A stretch of 64,000 bases of DNA from Scleromatobacter sp038243995 (GCA_038243995.1 JBBRTV010000020.1:46789-110788); one strand, 5' to 3'. Positions 15,825 to 24,726 are shown, counted from the stretch's first letter. Numbers and translations are program-made. Notes: generated by a model not told the origin, from the sequence alone.

Positions 15825-17065
15825 ATACCCGGACGTACCCGCCGTCGACGACCGACGGCATCCGCGCGAAGCGCACACGCGCTCCCGCGGCCGCCCGCGC
15901 CGCGCTCGGCCTGCTCACCCGACTGCAGGCAGGCACGCTGATCCTGCACACGCCCGACGGCGCTACGCACCACGCCGTCGGTGCCGCGCAACCGCACTTG
16001 CAGGCGACGTTGACCGTCAACGACTGGTCGGTCTTTCCCGCGACGATGCGCACCGGCGACATCGGCTTCGCCGAGAGCTTCATGGCCGGACAGTGGACGA
16101 CGCCGCACCTGGCCGACCTGCTGCGGCTGCTGCTGGCCAACCGCGCCGTGATCGAAAAGGCACTGTACGGCTCTTGGTGGGGCTCGCTGCTGCACCGTAT
16201 CCAGCATGTGCTGAACCGCAACACCCGCAGCGGCAGTCGGCGCAACATCAGCGCCCACTACGATCTCGGCAACGCGTTCTACACCTTGTGGCTGGACGCG
16301 ACGATGAATTACTCGAGCGCCTGGTTCGAAGGCGACCTGGCGCGCCCGCTGGCCGCGGCGCAGGCCGCGAAGCTGCGGCGCGCGATCGAGGCGACGGGCG
16401 TGAAGCCGGGCCAGCGCCTGCTGGAAATCGGCTGCGGCTGGGGCGCGATCGCGGAGAGCGCCGCACGCGTCGATCGTGCGAACGTCGTCGGCGTCACCCT
16501 GTCGACCGAGCAGCTCGCCTATGCCCAGGCCCGTCTCGCGCAGCAGGGCTTGGCCGAGCGCGCGGACCTTCGGCTCCAGGACTACCGCGACGTCGCCGAC
16601 GGCCCGTTCGACGCCGTCGTCTCGATCGAGATGTTCGAGGCTGTCGGCCGCGAATTCTGGGACGTCTACTTCCAGACCGTCCACCGCCAGCTCAAGCCCG
16701 GAGGCAAGGCTTGTATCCAGTCGATCGTGATCCGCGACGACCTGTTCGATCGCTACGAGAATTCGACCGATTTCATCCAGCGCTACGTGTTCCCCGGTGG
16801 CATGCTGCCGACTGTCCCGCTGTTCATCCAGCATGCCGAGGCCGCCGGCCTGCGGGTGGTCGACCAATTCGCCTTCGGCTCCGACTACGCCGAGACCCTG
16901 CGCCGCTGGCGCTGCGCCTTCGTCGCGCGCCTGGACGAGGTGCGCAGGCAAGGCTTCGACGACCGCTTCATCCGCCTGTGGGAGTTCTACCTCGCGTACT
17001 GCGAGGCGGCGTTCGACGCCGGCAATACCGACGTCGTGCAGTTCACGCTGCAGCGCGACGCGTAG
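15821..17065 (+). CDS. Cyclopropane-fatty-acyl-phospholipid synthase family methyltransferase
   Basis: 414 aa. SAM-dependent enzyme acting on unsaturated acyl chains of membrane phospholipids. Motifs run in order: NISAHYDLGNAFYTLWLD, NYSSAWF, SAM motif LLEIGCGWGAIAE, SIEMFEAVG, FIQRYVFPGGMLP and RRWRCAF. It overlaps the DUF1365 stop by ATGA. Members next to DUF1365 and an amine-oxidase flavoprotein may methylate the chain rather than close a cyclopropane ring, so the product is uncertain. Confidence 0.9.
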   Translation: MNTRTYPPSTTDGIRAKRTRAPAAARAALGLLTRLQAGTLILHTPDGATHHAVGAAQPHLQATLTVNDWSVFPATMRTGDIGFAESFMAGQWTTPHLADLLRLLLANRAVIEKALYGSWWGSLLHRIQHVLNRNTRSGSRRNISAHYDLGNAFYTLWLDATMNYSSAWFEGDLARPLAAAQAAKLRRAIEATGVKPGQRLLEIGCGWGAIAESAARVDRANVVGVTLSTEQLAYAQARLAQQGLAERADLRLQDYRDVADGPFDAVVSIEMFEAVGREFWDVYFQTVHRQLKPGGKACIQSIVIRDDLFDRYENSTDFIQRYVFPGGMLPTVPLFIQHAEAAGLRVVDQFAFGSDYAETLRRWRCAFVARLDEVRRQGFDDRFIRLWEFYLAYCEAAFDAGNTDVVQFTLQRDA

Positions 17066-17095
17066 GCCACGCCCGCGCACCCTCCCGCACTGCCG

Positions 17096-18058
17096 TCAGC
17101 GCAACCAGCCCTTGCGGCGGAAGAAGATGAAGGGTGCCGCGACCGAGGCCACCATCAACCCGATCGCATAGACATACCCGTATCGCCATTCGACTTCCGG
17201 CAGGTACTTGAAGTTCATGCCGTAGATGCTCGCGATCAGCGTCGGCGGCAGCAGCGCGACCGATGCAACGGAGAAGATCTTGATGATCTTGTTCTGGTTG
17301 ATGTTGATGAAGCCGACCGTCGCATCCATCAGGAAGTTGATCTTGTCGAACAGGAAGGCCGTGTGCGAGTCGAGCGAATCGATGTCGCGCAGGATCTGGC
17401 GCGCCTCCTCGAATTGCTCGGCATTGAGCATGCGGCTGCGCATCATGAAGCTCAGGGCGCGGCGCGTGTCCATCACGTTGCGGCGAATGCGGCCATTCAA
17501 ATCCTCCTCGCGCGCGATCGCGGCGAGCGCCTCGCCGGCGGCGCGGTCGTCCACGTCCTGCTTGAGCACGCGCGCGCTCACGCGTTCGAGGCTGTCGTAG
17601 ATGCTCTCGAGCGCATCCGCGGAGTACTCGGCATCGGCGTCGTAGAGCTTGAGCAGCACGTCCTTGGCGTCGTCGATCAGGGCCGGAATCCGGCGCGCAC
17701 GCATGCGCAGCAGGCGAAAAACCGGCAGGTCTTCCTTGTGCACCGAGAACAGCACGTTCTGGTGGAGGATGAACGCGACGCGGACGTTGCGCGGCGTCTG
17801 GTCGTCATCGATCAGGAAGTCGGAGCGGATGTGCAGTTCGCCGTTGTCTTCCTCGTAGAAGCGCGCGGACTCCTCGAGGTCGTCGTCGACGATGTCGCCC
17901 GGTATCGTCAGGCCGAATCGCTCCGTGATCCAGCCCTTCTCGGCCGGCGACGGATCTTCGAGATCGACCCAGACCGGCGTCACGTTCGTGAGCGCGCCGA
18001 CCGATTCGATTTCTTCCTGGAACAGCCGGCCGTTGACCAGCGTGAACACGTTGAGCAT
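17096..18058 (-). CDS. corA: CorA magnesium/cobalt transporter
   Basis: 320 aa, standard length. Long cytoplasmic N-terminal domain, then two C-terminal membrane helices. The pore signature YGMNFKYLPE (GMN) follows helix one, and the protein ends with a basic RRKGWLR. It forms a pentameric Mg2+ (Ni2+/Co2+) channel in the inner membrane. It stands alone, convergent with the CFA-like gene 30 bp away. Confidence 0.95.
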   Translation of the reverse strand: MLNVFTLVNGRLFQEEIESVGALTNVTPVWVDLEDPSPAEKGWITERFGLTIPGDIVDDDLEESARFYEEDNGELHIRSDFLIDDDQTPRNVRVAFILHQNVLFSVHKEDLPVFRLLRMRARRIPALIDDAKDVLLKLYDADAEYSADALESIYDSLERVSARVLKQDVDDRAAGEALAAIAREEDLNGRIRRNVMDTRRALSFMMRSRMLNAEQFEEARQILRDIDSLDSHTAFLFDKINFLMDATVGFININQNKIIKIFSVASVALLPPTLIASIYGMNFKYLPEVEWRYGYVYAIGLMVASVAAPFIFFRRKGWLR

Positions 18059-18441
18059 GTCTTGGAGTCCTCCAGCGCGTGGCCGCGCTGCTGGCGCGCG
18101 CGCGGCTCTTGGATTTCAGGGTTCAGAAAGTACAGTCCGGTTTCACCGTCGCACTCCTGAACCGGCATCGACATGCCTCGGAAATCGAGGGCGGCCCGTG
18201 TCGAGCCGCCGACCGGAAGGGTCGTGGCGGGTCGGGGCGCGGAGGCGTCGAAACAGGGCAGCTGGAGCGGACGGTCACCTAGGCGGTGGCGTGTCCAAGC
18301 GGGTACTCCGTGATGTAGGAATTTTCATTATCGCGGAACGAACTCGCGCGCGGGACGCGCGCGAATCGTTTCGAACGAAATACGGGCCGACTCCGGGAAA
18401 AAGCCCGAAGCCGGCCCATTCGCCGGGGTCTGGCGGCGTGC
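18059..18441. other. Intergenic region upstream of corA
   Basis: 383 bp with no credible gene. It contains the presumed corA promoter and the end of the upstream carboxypeptidase transcript. No riboswitch fold or clear promoter hexamers were recognised. The stretch near 18320 is relatively AT-rich (AATTTTCATTATC). Confidence 0.4.
18384..18417 (-). terminator. Imperfect hairpin downstream of the M14 carboxypeptidase
   Basis: Arms GGGCCG (18384-18389) and CGGCCC (18412-18417) enclose CGGG (18394-18397) / CCCG (18404-18407), with two mismatches between them. It begins about 25 bases past the carboxypeptidase stop on the minus strand. No U-tract follows, so termination is only probable. Confidence 0.45.
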
Positions 18442-20235
18442 CTACTTCGTCTTGACGAAGACGGCGCTGAACGCGCCCCAGTGACCGGCGCTGTCCTGCG
18501 AGCGCACGTAGACCAGGTGATTGCCCTTCTTCCAGCCCGCCGTGCCGATCTTGCCGAGGAGTCCTTCGGTGGTCTCGTCGAACGCGCCGTCGGTCGCGGT
18601 CATCGCATTGGGCACCGCGCCCGTGATCCACGGTGGGGTATCGACGTAATACTCGGCAGCGGCGATCGGGAACGTCGGCTGCGTGCCCTTCGAGTTGTTG
18701 AAGTCGAGATCGGTGGCGGAGGCCGTCAGCGTGACCAGCGTACCGGCGGTGACTGCCTTCGTCGCCGCGTTCGGCTTGAGCTTCAGCGCACTCACGTCCG
18801 GGCCTGCCGGCGTGATGTAGGGCGTGCGGACGACCTTGGCCGCGTAAGTCATGGCCGCGAGGTTCTGCGGCTTGATCGTGCCGGCGTAGTTCGCGCAGCT
18901 TTCGAAGAACGCGGTGCCGAGCTCGAACGTGTACGCGGCGACGCCGAGTTCTCCGTAGCTGACGCCGTCGCTGGTGCCGTCGGTCGGATACAGGCCGATC
19001 GACTGCTCGGGCGTGTACTTGTTGTACCAGGCGAACTTGCGCCCCAGCGTCTGCATCGCGATGCCGTTCGGCGCGACCCCCTTGGTATCGCCCCAGGGCC
19101 ACAGCACGAGGGAGCTGTAGCTGTGCAGGTCGAGGTGGATGCCGCTAGTGTCCGGCGGCGCGCCGTCGGTCGGCAGCGGGCCACGGTTGTCGGCCCAGAT
19201 GCTGCGCGCATAGCTCTCGATCGCCTGCACTTCGGGCTCGGAGCCGGCCGCCGCGCCGCGGTAGGTCTCGTTGCACTGGTTGCCGCTGGAGCCCTTGCCG
19301 TTCGTATCGTTCCAGCTGAAGGTGAAGTTGCGGTTCAGGTCGGCACCGCGATTGACGCTGGTGGCGCCGCAATACGCCTGGTCGGTATTCTTGCGCCACA
19401 GCAGCCCCGCCTCGGCCTGCTTGCGGCCGTCCGGGTTGGTCTGCAGCATCACGTGGACCTCGTGGTGATCGAGGATCCAGGTGGCGTCCGCATCGGTGCC
19501 GTAGCCGTCGACGAGTTGCTGCGCGAATGCGAGCGCGAGCGGGGCGGTCGTGTATTCGCGGGCATGGATCGCCGCGGTGATCAGCAGCTTGGGCTTGGTG
19601 CCCGCGATCGCCTGGTTCGTGAGTTTCAGCACGAAGATGTCGTGTCCGGCCATGCCGTGAACTTTTTCCCAGGAATCGCCGACGTCGGTATACGTCGCGA
19701 GCGCCGGGTGCGCGGCGACGATCGCACGGGCGGCCGCTTCGGTTTCCTCGACGGTCTCGTAGCACGAAAAGCCCGGTATGGATTCGCCGGTGACGGCATC
19801 GACGCCGCTGATCGCGTTGCGGCCGATGAGCGCGGCGCCGGGCCCGGCCTGCTCGAGACGCGCCAGGGTCGCGTCGCGCCTGGCGATGAACGCGTCGGCA
19901 CGCTCCATCGCGAAACCGTCGCGCTTCAGGCGCGCGACGTCTTCGGCATCGAGCTGCAATGTCAGGGTGCGCTGCGCATAGTCGGATTCCAGGAGGGCGT
20001 CGTGGAAGGTGATCGCCGCGCGCCGCGCGGTGTCGGCGTCCGGGAAATGCACCGTGAAAATGTTCTCCTGCTGGCGTTCCTGCTGGTAGAGATCGCGGAG
20101 CTGCGCAGCGCGTCGCGCCATGGCTTCCGCGGTTGATGCACTGCTTGTGGCGGCGTCGGAAGCGAAGGCGGGCAGGGTGGCTGCCTGGAGGCCGCAAGCT
20201 GCGGCCAACGCTCCGAGGGTGTGTCGGAAAGACAT
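18442..20235 (-). CDS. Secreted M14-family zinc carboxypeptidase
   Basis: 597 aa from the ATG at 20235, chosen for its GAGGAG Shine-Dalgarno and signal peptide (MSFRHTLGALAAACG, cut after AFA). Zinc ligands are visible in TAAIHAREYTTAPL (HxxE) and DLHSYSSLVLWPWG (His); the catalytic Glu lies in YTFELGTAFFESC, near the end of the peptidase domain. About 100 residues before this domain resemble a propeptide, and ~110 residues after it form a beta-rich secretory tail. It would remove C-terminal residues from peptides outside the cytoplasm. It stands alone, divergent from hpf. Confidence 0.9.
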   Translation of the reverse strand: MSFRHTLGALAAACGLQAATLPAFASDAATSSASTAEAMARRAAQLRDLYQQERQQENIFTVHFPDADTARRAAITFHDALLESDYAQRTLTLQLDAEDVARLKRDGFAMERADAFIARRDATLARLEQAGPGAALIGRNAISGVDAVTGESIPGFSCYETVEETEAAARAIVAAHPALATYTDVGDSWEKVHGMAGHDIFVLKLTNQAIAGTKPKLLITAAIHAREYTTAPLALAFAQQLVDGYGTDADATWILDHHEVHVMLQTNPDGRKQAEAGLLWRKNTDQAYCGATSVNRGADLNRNFTFSWNDTNGKGSSGNQCNETYRGAAAGSEPEVQAIESYARSIWADNRGPLPTDGAPPDTSGIHLDLHSYSSLVLWPWGDTKGVAPNGIAMQTLGRKFAWYNKYTPEQSIGLYPTDGTSDGVSYGELGVAAYTFELGTAFFESCANYAGTIKPQNLAAMTYAAKVVRTPYITPAGPDVSALKLKPNAATKAVTAGTLVTLTASATDLDFNNSKGTQPTFPIAAAEYYVDTPPWITGAVPNAMTATDGAFDETTEGLLGKIGTAGWKKGNHLVYVRSQDSAGHWGAFSAVFVKTK

Positions 20236-20418
20236 CGGGAACTCCTCGTTAGCGCACCAATATAACCCGCTATTGCGCGTTTGAGGAGGCTGGCCAAACC
20301 CCATCCCGGGGTGCATAGTGGACTCGTGCCCCGGCCATCAGGTCGACGATTCCGGGGCTCGGCTGCCCCGGTACCGCGGGCCATGTCTTTCGCAACTCTC
20401 GCTTGAAAGGAGGCACTG

Positions 20419-20769
20419 ATGAATCTGACGATCAGCGGCCATCATCTCGAAGTGACACCAGCATTGCGTGAATACGTCCTGACCAAGCTGGACAGGATCA
20501 CGCGCCATTTCGACGCAGTTGTCGACGTGAACGTGTTACTGACCGTGGAAAATCTCAAGGAAAAGGAACGTCGACAAAAAGCGGAAGTCACCCTCCACGT
20601 GAAGGGAAAGGACATTTTCGTCGAGCAGGCCCATGAGGATCTGTATGCCGCCGTCGACCAGCTGATGGACAAGCTGGATCGCCAGGTCGTCCGTTACAAG
20701 GATCGCCTGCAGGACCATCACCACGCGACAACCAAGCGCCAGGAAGCGCCGGAACTCCCGGCCTCCTGA
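20419..20769 (+). CDS. hpf: Ribosome hibernation promoting factor (short HPF)
   Basis: 116 aa, the short HPF/YfiA type without the dimerising C-terminal domain. Starts MNLTISGHHLEVTPALREYV and has the basic KEKERRQKAEVTLHVKGKD core that binds the 30S decoding channel; a charged tail follows. AAAGGAGG lies 5 bases before the ATG, an unusually strong ribosome-binding site. ptsN and hprK follow, but the usual upstream rpoN is replaced by a divergent carboxypeptidase. Confidence 0.95.
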   Translation: MNLTISGHHLEVTPALREYVLTKLDRITRHFDAVVDVNVLLTVENLKEKERRQKAEVTLHVKGKDIFVEQAHEDLYAAVDQLMDKLDRQVVRYKDRLQDHHHATTKRQEAPELPAS

Positions 20770-20801
20770 AGACCGCCCCGGCACGATCGCCGGATGCGAG
20801 C

Positions 20802-20824
20802 AAAGCGGCCTCCGGGGCCGCTTT
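20802..20824 (+). terminator. Terminator-like hairpin after hpf
   Basis: Perfect 9-base arms AAAGCGGCC and GGCCGCTTT around TCCGG, 33 bases after the hpf stop. The 3' arm ends in TTT and is followed by GTCGTT, so the U-tract is short. Confidence 0.65.
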
Positions 20825-21047
20825 GTCGTTCCGGCTGGCCGCCAGGGCGGCAGCGTGCGCAACGGCGCCCAAGCCCGCTGACCGATCCGTCAGCATGGTT
20901 TTTGGCGATGGCCGCGGCGCCGAACCACCGCCGCTGAAACAGGCCGCAGCCCCCCGGATTCGTGAATTTGTTGTTGCATCGCAGCAATCTGTACGTTCCA
21001 GTGCACCCTCCACGTCCCCGGACGTGCGCACGAAGTTGGCCGGTTCC

Positions 21048-21053
21048 TATAAT
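21048..21053 (+). promoter_or_regulatory. Candidate -10 box for ptsN-hprK (TATAAT)
   Basis: Exact TATAAT, rare in this GC-rich window, about 95 bases before ptsN. The -35 at 17-base spacing (TGCGCA, 21025-21030) is poor. Confidence 0.42.
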
Positions 21054-21148
21054 CGAATGTTCGATCCCGGGAATCGCCGGGTGATTTTCCAGCCCGGGGA
21101 CCACCGGGCGCCGTATGGATCCTCGGCTTACCGGCCCGGGAGCGCCTC

Positions 21149-21619
21149 ATGAACCGTCTCGCCGCGATACTCCCTCTTGCCAACGTCCAGGTGGACGTCG
21201 ACGCGACCAGCAAGAAGCGCGTTTTCGAACAAGCCGGCGTGCTGTTCGAGAATCAGCACGCGATTGCCCGCGCGACGGTCACCGACAATCTGTTCGCCCG
21301 CGAACGGCTCGGCTCCACGGGTCTGGGCCACGGCGTCGCGGTGCCGCACGGCCGGGTCAAGGGACTGAAGAATCCGCTCGCCGCAGTGCTCCGCGTGCAA
21401 CAGCCGATTCCATTCGATGCGCCCGACGACGAGCCTGTCGCCCTGCTGATCTTCCTGCTGGTGCCCGAAGCGGCGACGCAGCGGCACCTGGAGATCCTGT
21501 CGGAGATCGCCGAGATGCTCTCCGACCGCGAGTTGCGCGAACGCCTGAAGGGCGATGTCGATGCGGCGACGCTGCATCGGCTGATATCCGATTGGGAACC
21601 GCTGAAGTCCGTCGCATGA
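21149..21619 (+). CDS. ptsN: Nitrogen PTS IIA component PtsN
   Basis: 156 aa, full length. Cytoplasmic EIIA-Ntr that is phosphorylated on His67 within HGVAVPHGR; it regulates K+ uptake and nitrogen/carbon signalling rather than transport. VFEQAGVLFE and LVPEAATQRHLEILSEIAEM match the family. GGGAG lies ahead of the ATG. hprK follows 64 bases later, suggesting control through HPr kinase. Confidence 0.95.
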   Translation: MNRLAAILPLANVQVDVDATSKKRVFEQAGVLFENQHAIARATVTDNLFARERLGSTGLGHGVAVPHGRVKGLKNPLAAVLRVQQPIPFDAPDDEPVALLIFLLVPEAATQRHLEILSEIAEMLSDRELRERLKGDVDAATLHRLISDWEPLKSVA

Positions 21620-21683
21620 GCGGCTGGCCGTCGCCCGGGTTGCACGGCGACGCCGCCGGCAACCGTTCTTTGCGTCGCACGAC

Positions 21684-22637
21684 ATGAAGCCGCGCGTCAT
21701 CAGTGCCGAGGCGCTGTTCGAAGAGCACCAGCCCGCACTGCGCTGGGAATGGATCGCCGGCCACGCGCACCCGGAGCGTCGCTTCGACGAAACCGCGGTG
21801 CGGGAGGCACGCTCGGCTGCCGACCTGATCGGCTACCTGAACTACATCCACCCCTACCGCGTGCAGCTGGTGGGCCGGCGCGAGGTCGCGTATCTCGAGA
21901 ACGCCGACAAGGAAGTGCAGCAGCGCCGCATCCAGCGCATCGTCGCGCTGGAGCCGCCGGTGATCATCGTCGCCGACGAACAGCGCCCCCCCGACCAGCT
22001 CGTCGCGCTGTGCGATCGTGCCGAGATCCCGCTGTTCGTCACCGCGTCCTCCGCCGGCCACGTGATCGACCTGGTGCGCTCCTACCTGAGCCAGCTGTTC
22101 GCCGACCGCACCACGCGTCACGGCGTCTTCATGGACATCCTCGGCGTCGGCGTGCTGCTCACCGGCGAGTCGGGCCTCGGCAAGAGCGAACTCGGACTCG
22201 AATTGATCTCCCGCGGCAACGGACTCGTGGCCGACGACGCGGTCGACCTCTACCGCGTCTCGCAGTCGACGCTCGAAGGCCGTTGTCCGGACCTGCTGAT
22301 GAACCTGCTCGAGGTGCGCGGCATCGGCCTGCTCGACATCAAGGCGATCTTCGGCGAGACCGCGGTGCGCAGGAAGATGCGGCTCAAGCTGATCGTTCAT
22401 CTCGTGCGCAAGGAAACGATGGAGCGGGAATTCGAGCGCCTGCCCTACGAGCCGATGTACGACGACATCCTGGGCATCCCGGTGCGCAAGGTCGTTATCG
22501 CGGTCGACGCCGGGCGCAACCTCGCCGTGCTGGTCGAGGCGGCCGTGCGCAACACGATCCTGCAGTTGCGCGGAATCGACACCTACCAGGAGTTCGTCAA
22601 GCGCCACCAGGACGCGATGGCCAAGGGATCCGAATAG
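21684..22637 (+). CDS. hprK: HPr kinase/phosphorylase HprK
   Basis: 317 aa. It phosphorylates HPr on Ser and reverses the reaction. The Walker A is GESGLGKSELGLEL, followed by GRCPDLLMNLLEVRGIGLLD, which contains the ExRGxG signature. The N-terminal domain ends near SSAGHVIDLVRSYL. It stands alone with ptsN; rapZ, usually next, is not present here. Confidence 0.95.
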   Translation: MKPRVISAEALFEEHQPALRWEWIAGHAHPERRFDETAVREARSAADLIGYLNYIHPYRVQLVGRREVAYLENADKEVQQRRIQRIVALEPPVIIVADEQRPPDQLVALCDRAEIPLFVTASSAGHVIDLVRSYLSQLFADRTTRHGVFMDILGVGVLLTGESGLGKSELGLELISRGNGLVADDAVDLYRVSQSTLEGRCPDLLMNLLEVRGIGLLDIKAIFGETAVRRKMRLKLIVHLVRKETMEREFERLPYEPMYDDILGIPVRKVVIAVDAGRNLAVLVEAAVRNTILQLRGIDTYQEFVKRHQDAMAKGSE

Positions 22638-22642
22638 GGTTG

Positions 22643-22663
22643 CCCTGGGCCCTGGGCCCTGGG
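22643..22663. repeat. Short tandem repeat CCCTGGG x3
   Basis: Three perfect 7-base units at 22643, 22650 and 22657, immediately after hprK. Together with the following CCCGGGT it is a G/C-run tract between the convergent hprK and fur genes. Confidence 0.85.
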
Positions 22664-22694
22664 CCCGGGTCCCGGCGCCCGGGGCCAAGGTCTC

Positions 22695-22728
22695 AGGTCT
22701 CGAGCTCAGGTCTCGAGCTCAGGTCTCG
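22695..22728. repeat. 13-base tandem repeat overlapping the fur stop codon
   Basis: AGGTCTCGAGCTC occurs at 22695-22707 and 22708-22720, then a partial copy (AGGTCTCG) at 22721-22728. The fur stop (22719-22721) and last codons lie inside the repeat. Confidence 0.9.
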
Positions 22729-23177
22729 TGGCGCTGCGGATGAACCTTGGGCGGCGGCCGGTGTTCGCAGTTCTCGCGCTTGCACACCGCATAGAGAGAC
22801 AGTGCGTGCTCCTGCAACGCGAAGCCCCGCGAAGCGGCGATGTCGCGCTGGCGCCGTTCGATTTCGGCGTCGAAGAACTCTTCGACGCGCCCGCAGGTCA
22901 GGCACAGCAGGTGATCGTGGTGGGTGCCTTCGTTCAATTCGAACACCGACTTGCCCGACTCGAAATGGCTGCGTGCCAGAATGCCAGCCTGCTCGAACTG
23001 CATCAGCACCCGGTAAACGGTGGCCAATGCGATGTCCGACCCCTCATTGAGCAAGGTCTTGTAGACATCTTCCGCCGTCAAGTGGCGGTCGATCGACTGC
23101 TGGAAGACCTCGAGGATCTTGATGCGCGGCAAGGTGGCCTTGAGGCCACTGCTCTTGAGTTCTTCGGCGTGAGTCAT
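22719..23177 (-). CDS. fur: Ferric uptake regulator Fur
   Basis: 152 aa from the ATG at 23177 (MTHAEELKSSGLKATLPRIK), the normal betaproteobacterial Fur start; an upstream ATG at 23216 adds only 13 residues. The winged helix (ATVYRVLMQFEQAGI) precedes the metal domain with ELNEGTHHDHLLC, CLTCG and a C-terminal CKRENCEH. It represses iron-uptake genes when loaded with Fe2+. Its 3' end falls in a 13-base tandem repeat. Divergent from bamE. Confidence 0.95.
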   Translation of the reverse strand: MTHAEELKSSGLKATLPRIKILEVFQQSIDRHLTAEDVYKTLLNEGSDIALATVYRVLMQFEQAGILARSHFESGKSVFELNEGTHHDHLLCLTCGRVEEFFDAEIERRQRDIAASRGFALQEHALSLYAVCKRENCEHRPPPKVHPQRHET

Positions 23178-23281
23178 GTTGGGGGCTTCAGCGGCCCGCG
23201 GCGCAAGGTGCGCCACGGACTAGAATCAGGCAATCATATCCAGCCTTTGCCCGCTCCGGGCAGCGGCTTCGAGCTTCGTCG

Positions 23282-23878
23282 ATGCGCACAACGGTTTTCC
23301 CCCGATCCCTCCCCCACCTCGCACCTGCGCCATCCCGGCGCTCCCGCGTAATTCCGTTGTGCGCCGTCGTGCTGGCCGGGCTTGCGCTCGGCGGATGCTC
23401 GAGCTTCAACGAGCCGGCGTCGGTGAAGGGCTTCCTGGCCTGGATCGCGCCCTACAAGCCCGACATCGTGCAGGGCAACGTCGTCACGACCGAGCAGATC
23501 GACAAGGTCAAGCCCGGCATGTCGCGCCTGCAGGTGCGCGAGATCCTTGGTTCGCCGCTGATCACCGACCCGTTCCACGCCGAGCGCTGGGACTACGTGT
23601 TCACGCTGAAGCGCCAGGGCTTCGACGATATCCAGCGCGCGTTCATCGTCCTGTTCGACAAGGACGCCGTGCAGAAGGTCGACGCCCCGCCGCTGCCGAG
23701 CGAGGATCAGTTCATCGCGTCGATCAGCCGCAAGGCACTGCCCACCAAGGTGACCAAGCTTGCGCTGACCGACGCCGAACGCGCCGCCTTGCCGGTGCCG
23801 GCGCCCGTCGCCCAGGCGGCGTCCGCGGTCGCCCCGGGCGGCGCGACGCGCACGTATCCTTCGCTGGAGTCGCTGTAG
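23282..23878 (+). CDS. bamE: Outer-membrane assembly lipoprotein BamE
   Basis: 198 aa. Signal with lipobox LGGC (Cys39), then the SmpA/OmlA domain: VTTEQIDKVKPGMSRLQVRE, LGSPLITDPFHAERWDYVF. Subunit of the BAM complex that inserts outer-membrane proteins. The N-terminus is longer than usual by ~20 residues, so a later start is possible. An Ala/Pro-rich tail of ~30 residues follows. dapB starts two bases after its stop, the usual Burkholderiales order. Confidence 0.93.
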   Translation: MRTTVFPRSLPHLAPAPSRRSRVIPLCAVVLAGLALGGCSSFNEPASVKGFLAWIAPYKPDIVQGNVVTTEQIDKVKPGMSRLQVREILGSPLITDPFHAERWDYVFTLKRQGFDDIQRAFIVLFDKDAVQKVDAPPLPSEDQFIASISRKALPTKVTKLALTDAERAALPVPAPVAQAASAVAPGGATRTYPSLESL

Positions 23879-23880
23879 TC

Positions 23881-24726
23881 GTGAGCGCTCCGGCCCAGGC
23901 GGCAGCGACCGCACCGACCGGCGCCCCGTTGCGCATCGCCGTCGCCGGCGCCTCCGGCCGCATGGGCCGCATGCTGGTCGAGGCCGTGCTCGACGCGCCC
24001 GACTGTGCACTCGCCGGCGCCCTCGACGTCGCCGGCAGCGCCGCCCTGGGCCAGGATGCCGCGGCGTTCCTGGGCCGCACCACGGGTATCGCGATCACGG
24101 CCAATCTCGACGCGGCCCTGGCCGGCGCCCAGGTACTGATCGACTTCACGCGCCCCGAAGGGACGCTGCGCCACCTGGCCGCTTGCGCTGCGCGAGGCGT
24201 GGCTGCCGTGATCGGCACGACGGGCTTCAGCGATGCGCAGAAGGCCGAGATCCGCGCGCTCGCCAGCGGCTGCGCAGTGGTCATGGCGCCGAACATGAGC
24301 GTCGGCGTCAATGTCGTGATGCGCCTGCTCGACCAGGCCGCGCGCGCGCTCGCCGAAGGCTACGACATTGAGATCATCGAGGCACACCATCGCAACAAGG
24401 TCGACGCGCCAAGCGGCACGGCGCTGCAGATGGGACAAGTCGTCGCCAGCGCCCTCGGGCGCGAACTGGCCGATTGCGCGGTGTTCGGACGCGAGGGCGT
24501 CACCGGCGTGCGCGACCCGAGTACGATCGGTTTCGCGACAGTGCGCGGCGGCGACATCATCGGCGATCACACCGTTCTCTTCGCCGGCATCGGCGAGCGC
24601 ATCGAGATCAGCCACAAGAGTTCCAGCCGCGCCACCTACGCGCTGGGAAGCCTGCGCGCCGCGCGCTTCCTGGCGCAACGTGCGCCCGGCCTGTACGACA
24701 TGATCGACGTTCTGGGATTGAATTGA
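23881..24726 (+). CDS. dapB: 4-hydroxy-tetrahydrodipicolinate reductase DapB
   Basis: 281 aa from a GTG at 23881. NAD(P)H-dependent reduction in lysine/diaminopimelate synthesis. Nucleotide motif RIAVAGASGRMGRMLVEAV near residue 18, active-site EIIEAHHRNKVDAPSGTAL with the catalytic His and Lys, and the GERIEISHKSSSRATYA tail of the family. The ~12 residues before the fingerprint are low complexity. Its TGA overlaps the exbB ATG. Confidence 0.96.
   Translation: MSAPAQAAATAPTGAPLRIAVAGASGRMGRMLVEAVLDAPDCALAGALDVAGSAALGQDAAAFLGRTTGIAITANLDAALAGAQVLIDFTRPEGTLRHLAACAARGVAAVIGTTGFSDAQKAEIRALASGCAVVMAPNMSVGVNVVMRLLDQAARALAEGYDIEIIEAHHRNKVDAPSGTALQMGQVVASALGRELADCAVFGREGVTGVRDPSTIGFATVRGGDIIGDHTVLFAGIGERIEISHKSSSRATYALGSLRAARFLAQRAPGLYDMIDVLGLN

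Larger units (their letters stand above)
20770..21148. other. hpf-ptsN intergenic region
   Basis: 379 bp with no credible gene. It holds a terminator-like hairpin just after hpf (20802-20824) and a TATAAT box at 21048-21053, followed by a ~95-base GC-rich leader with repeated CCCGGG blocks able to pair, before ptsN. hpf and ptsN are thus probably separate transcripts at least in part. Confidence 0.5.
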
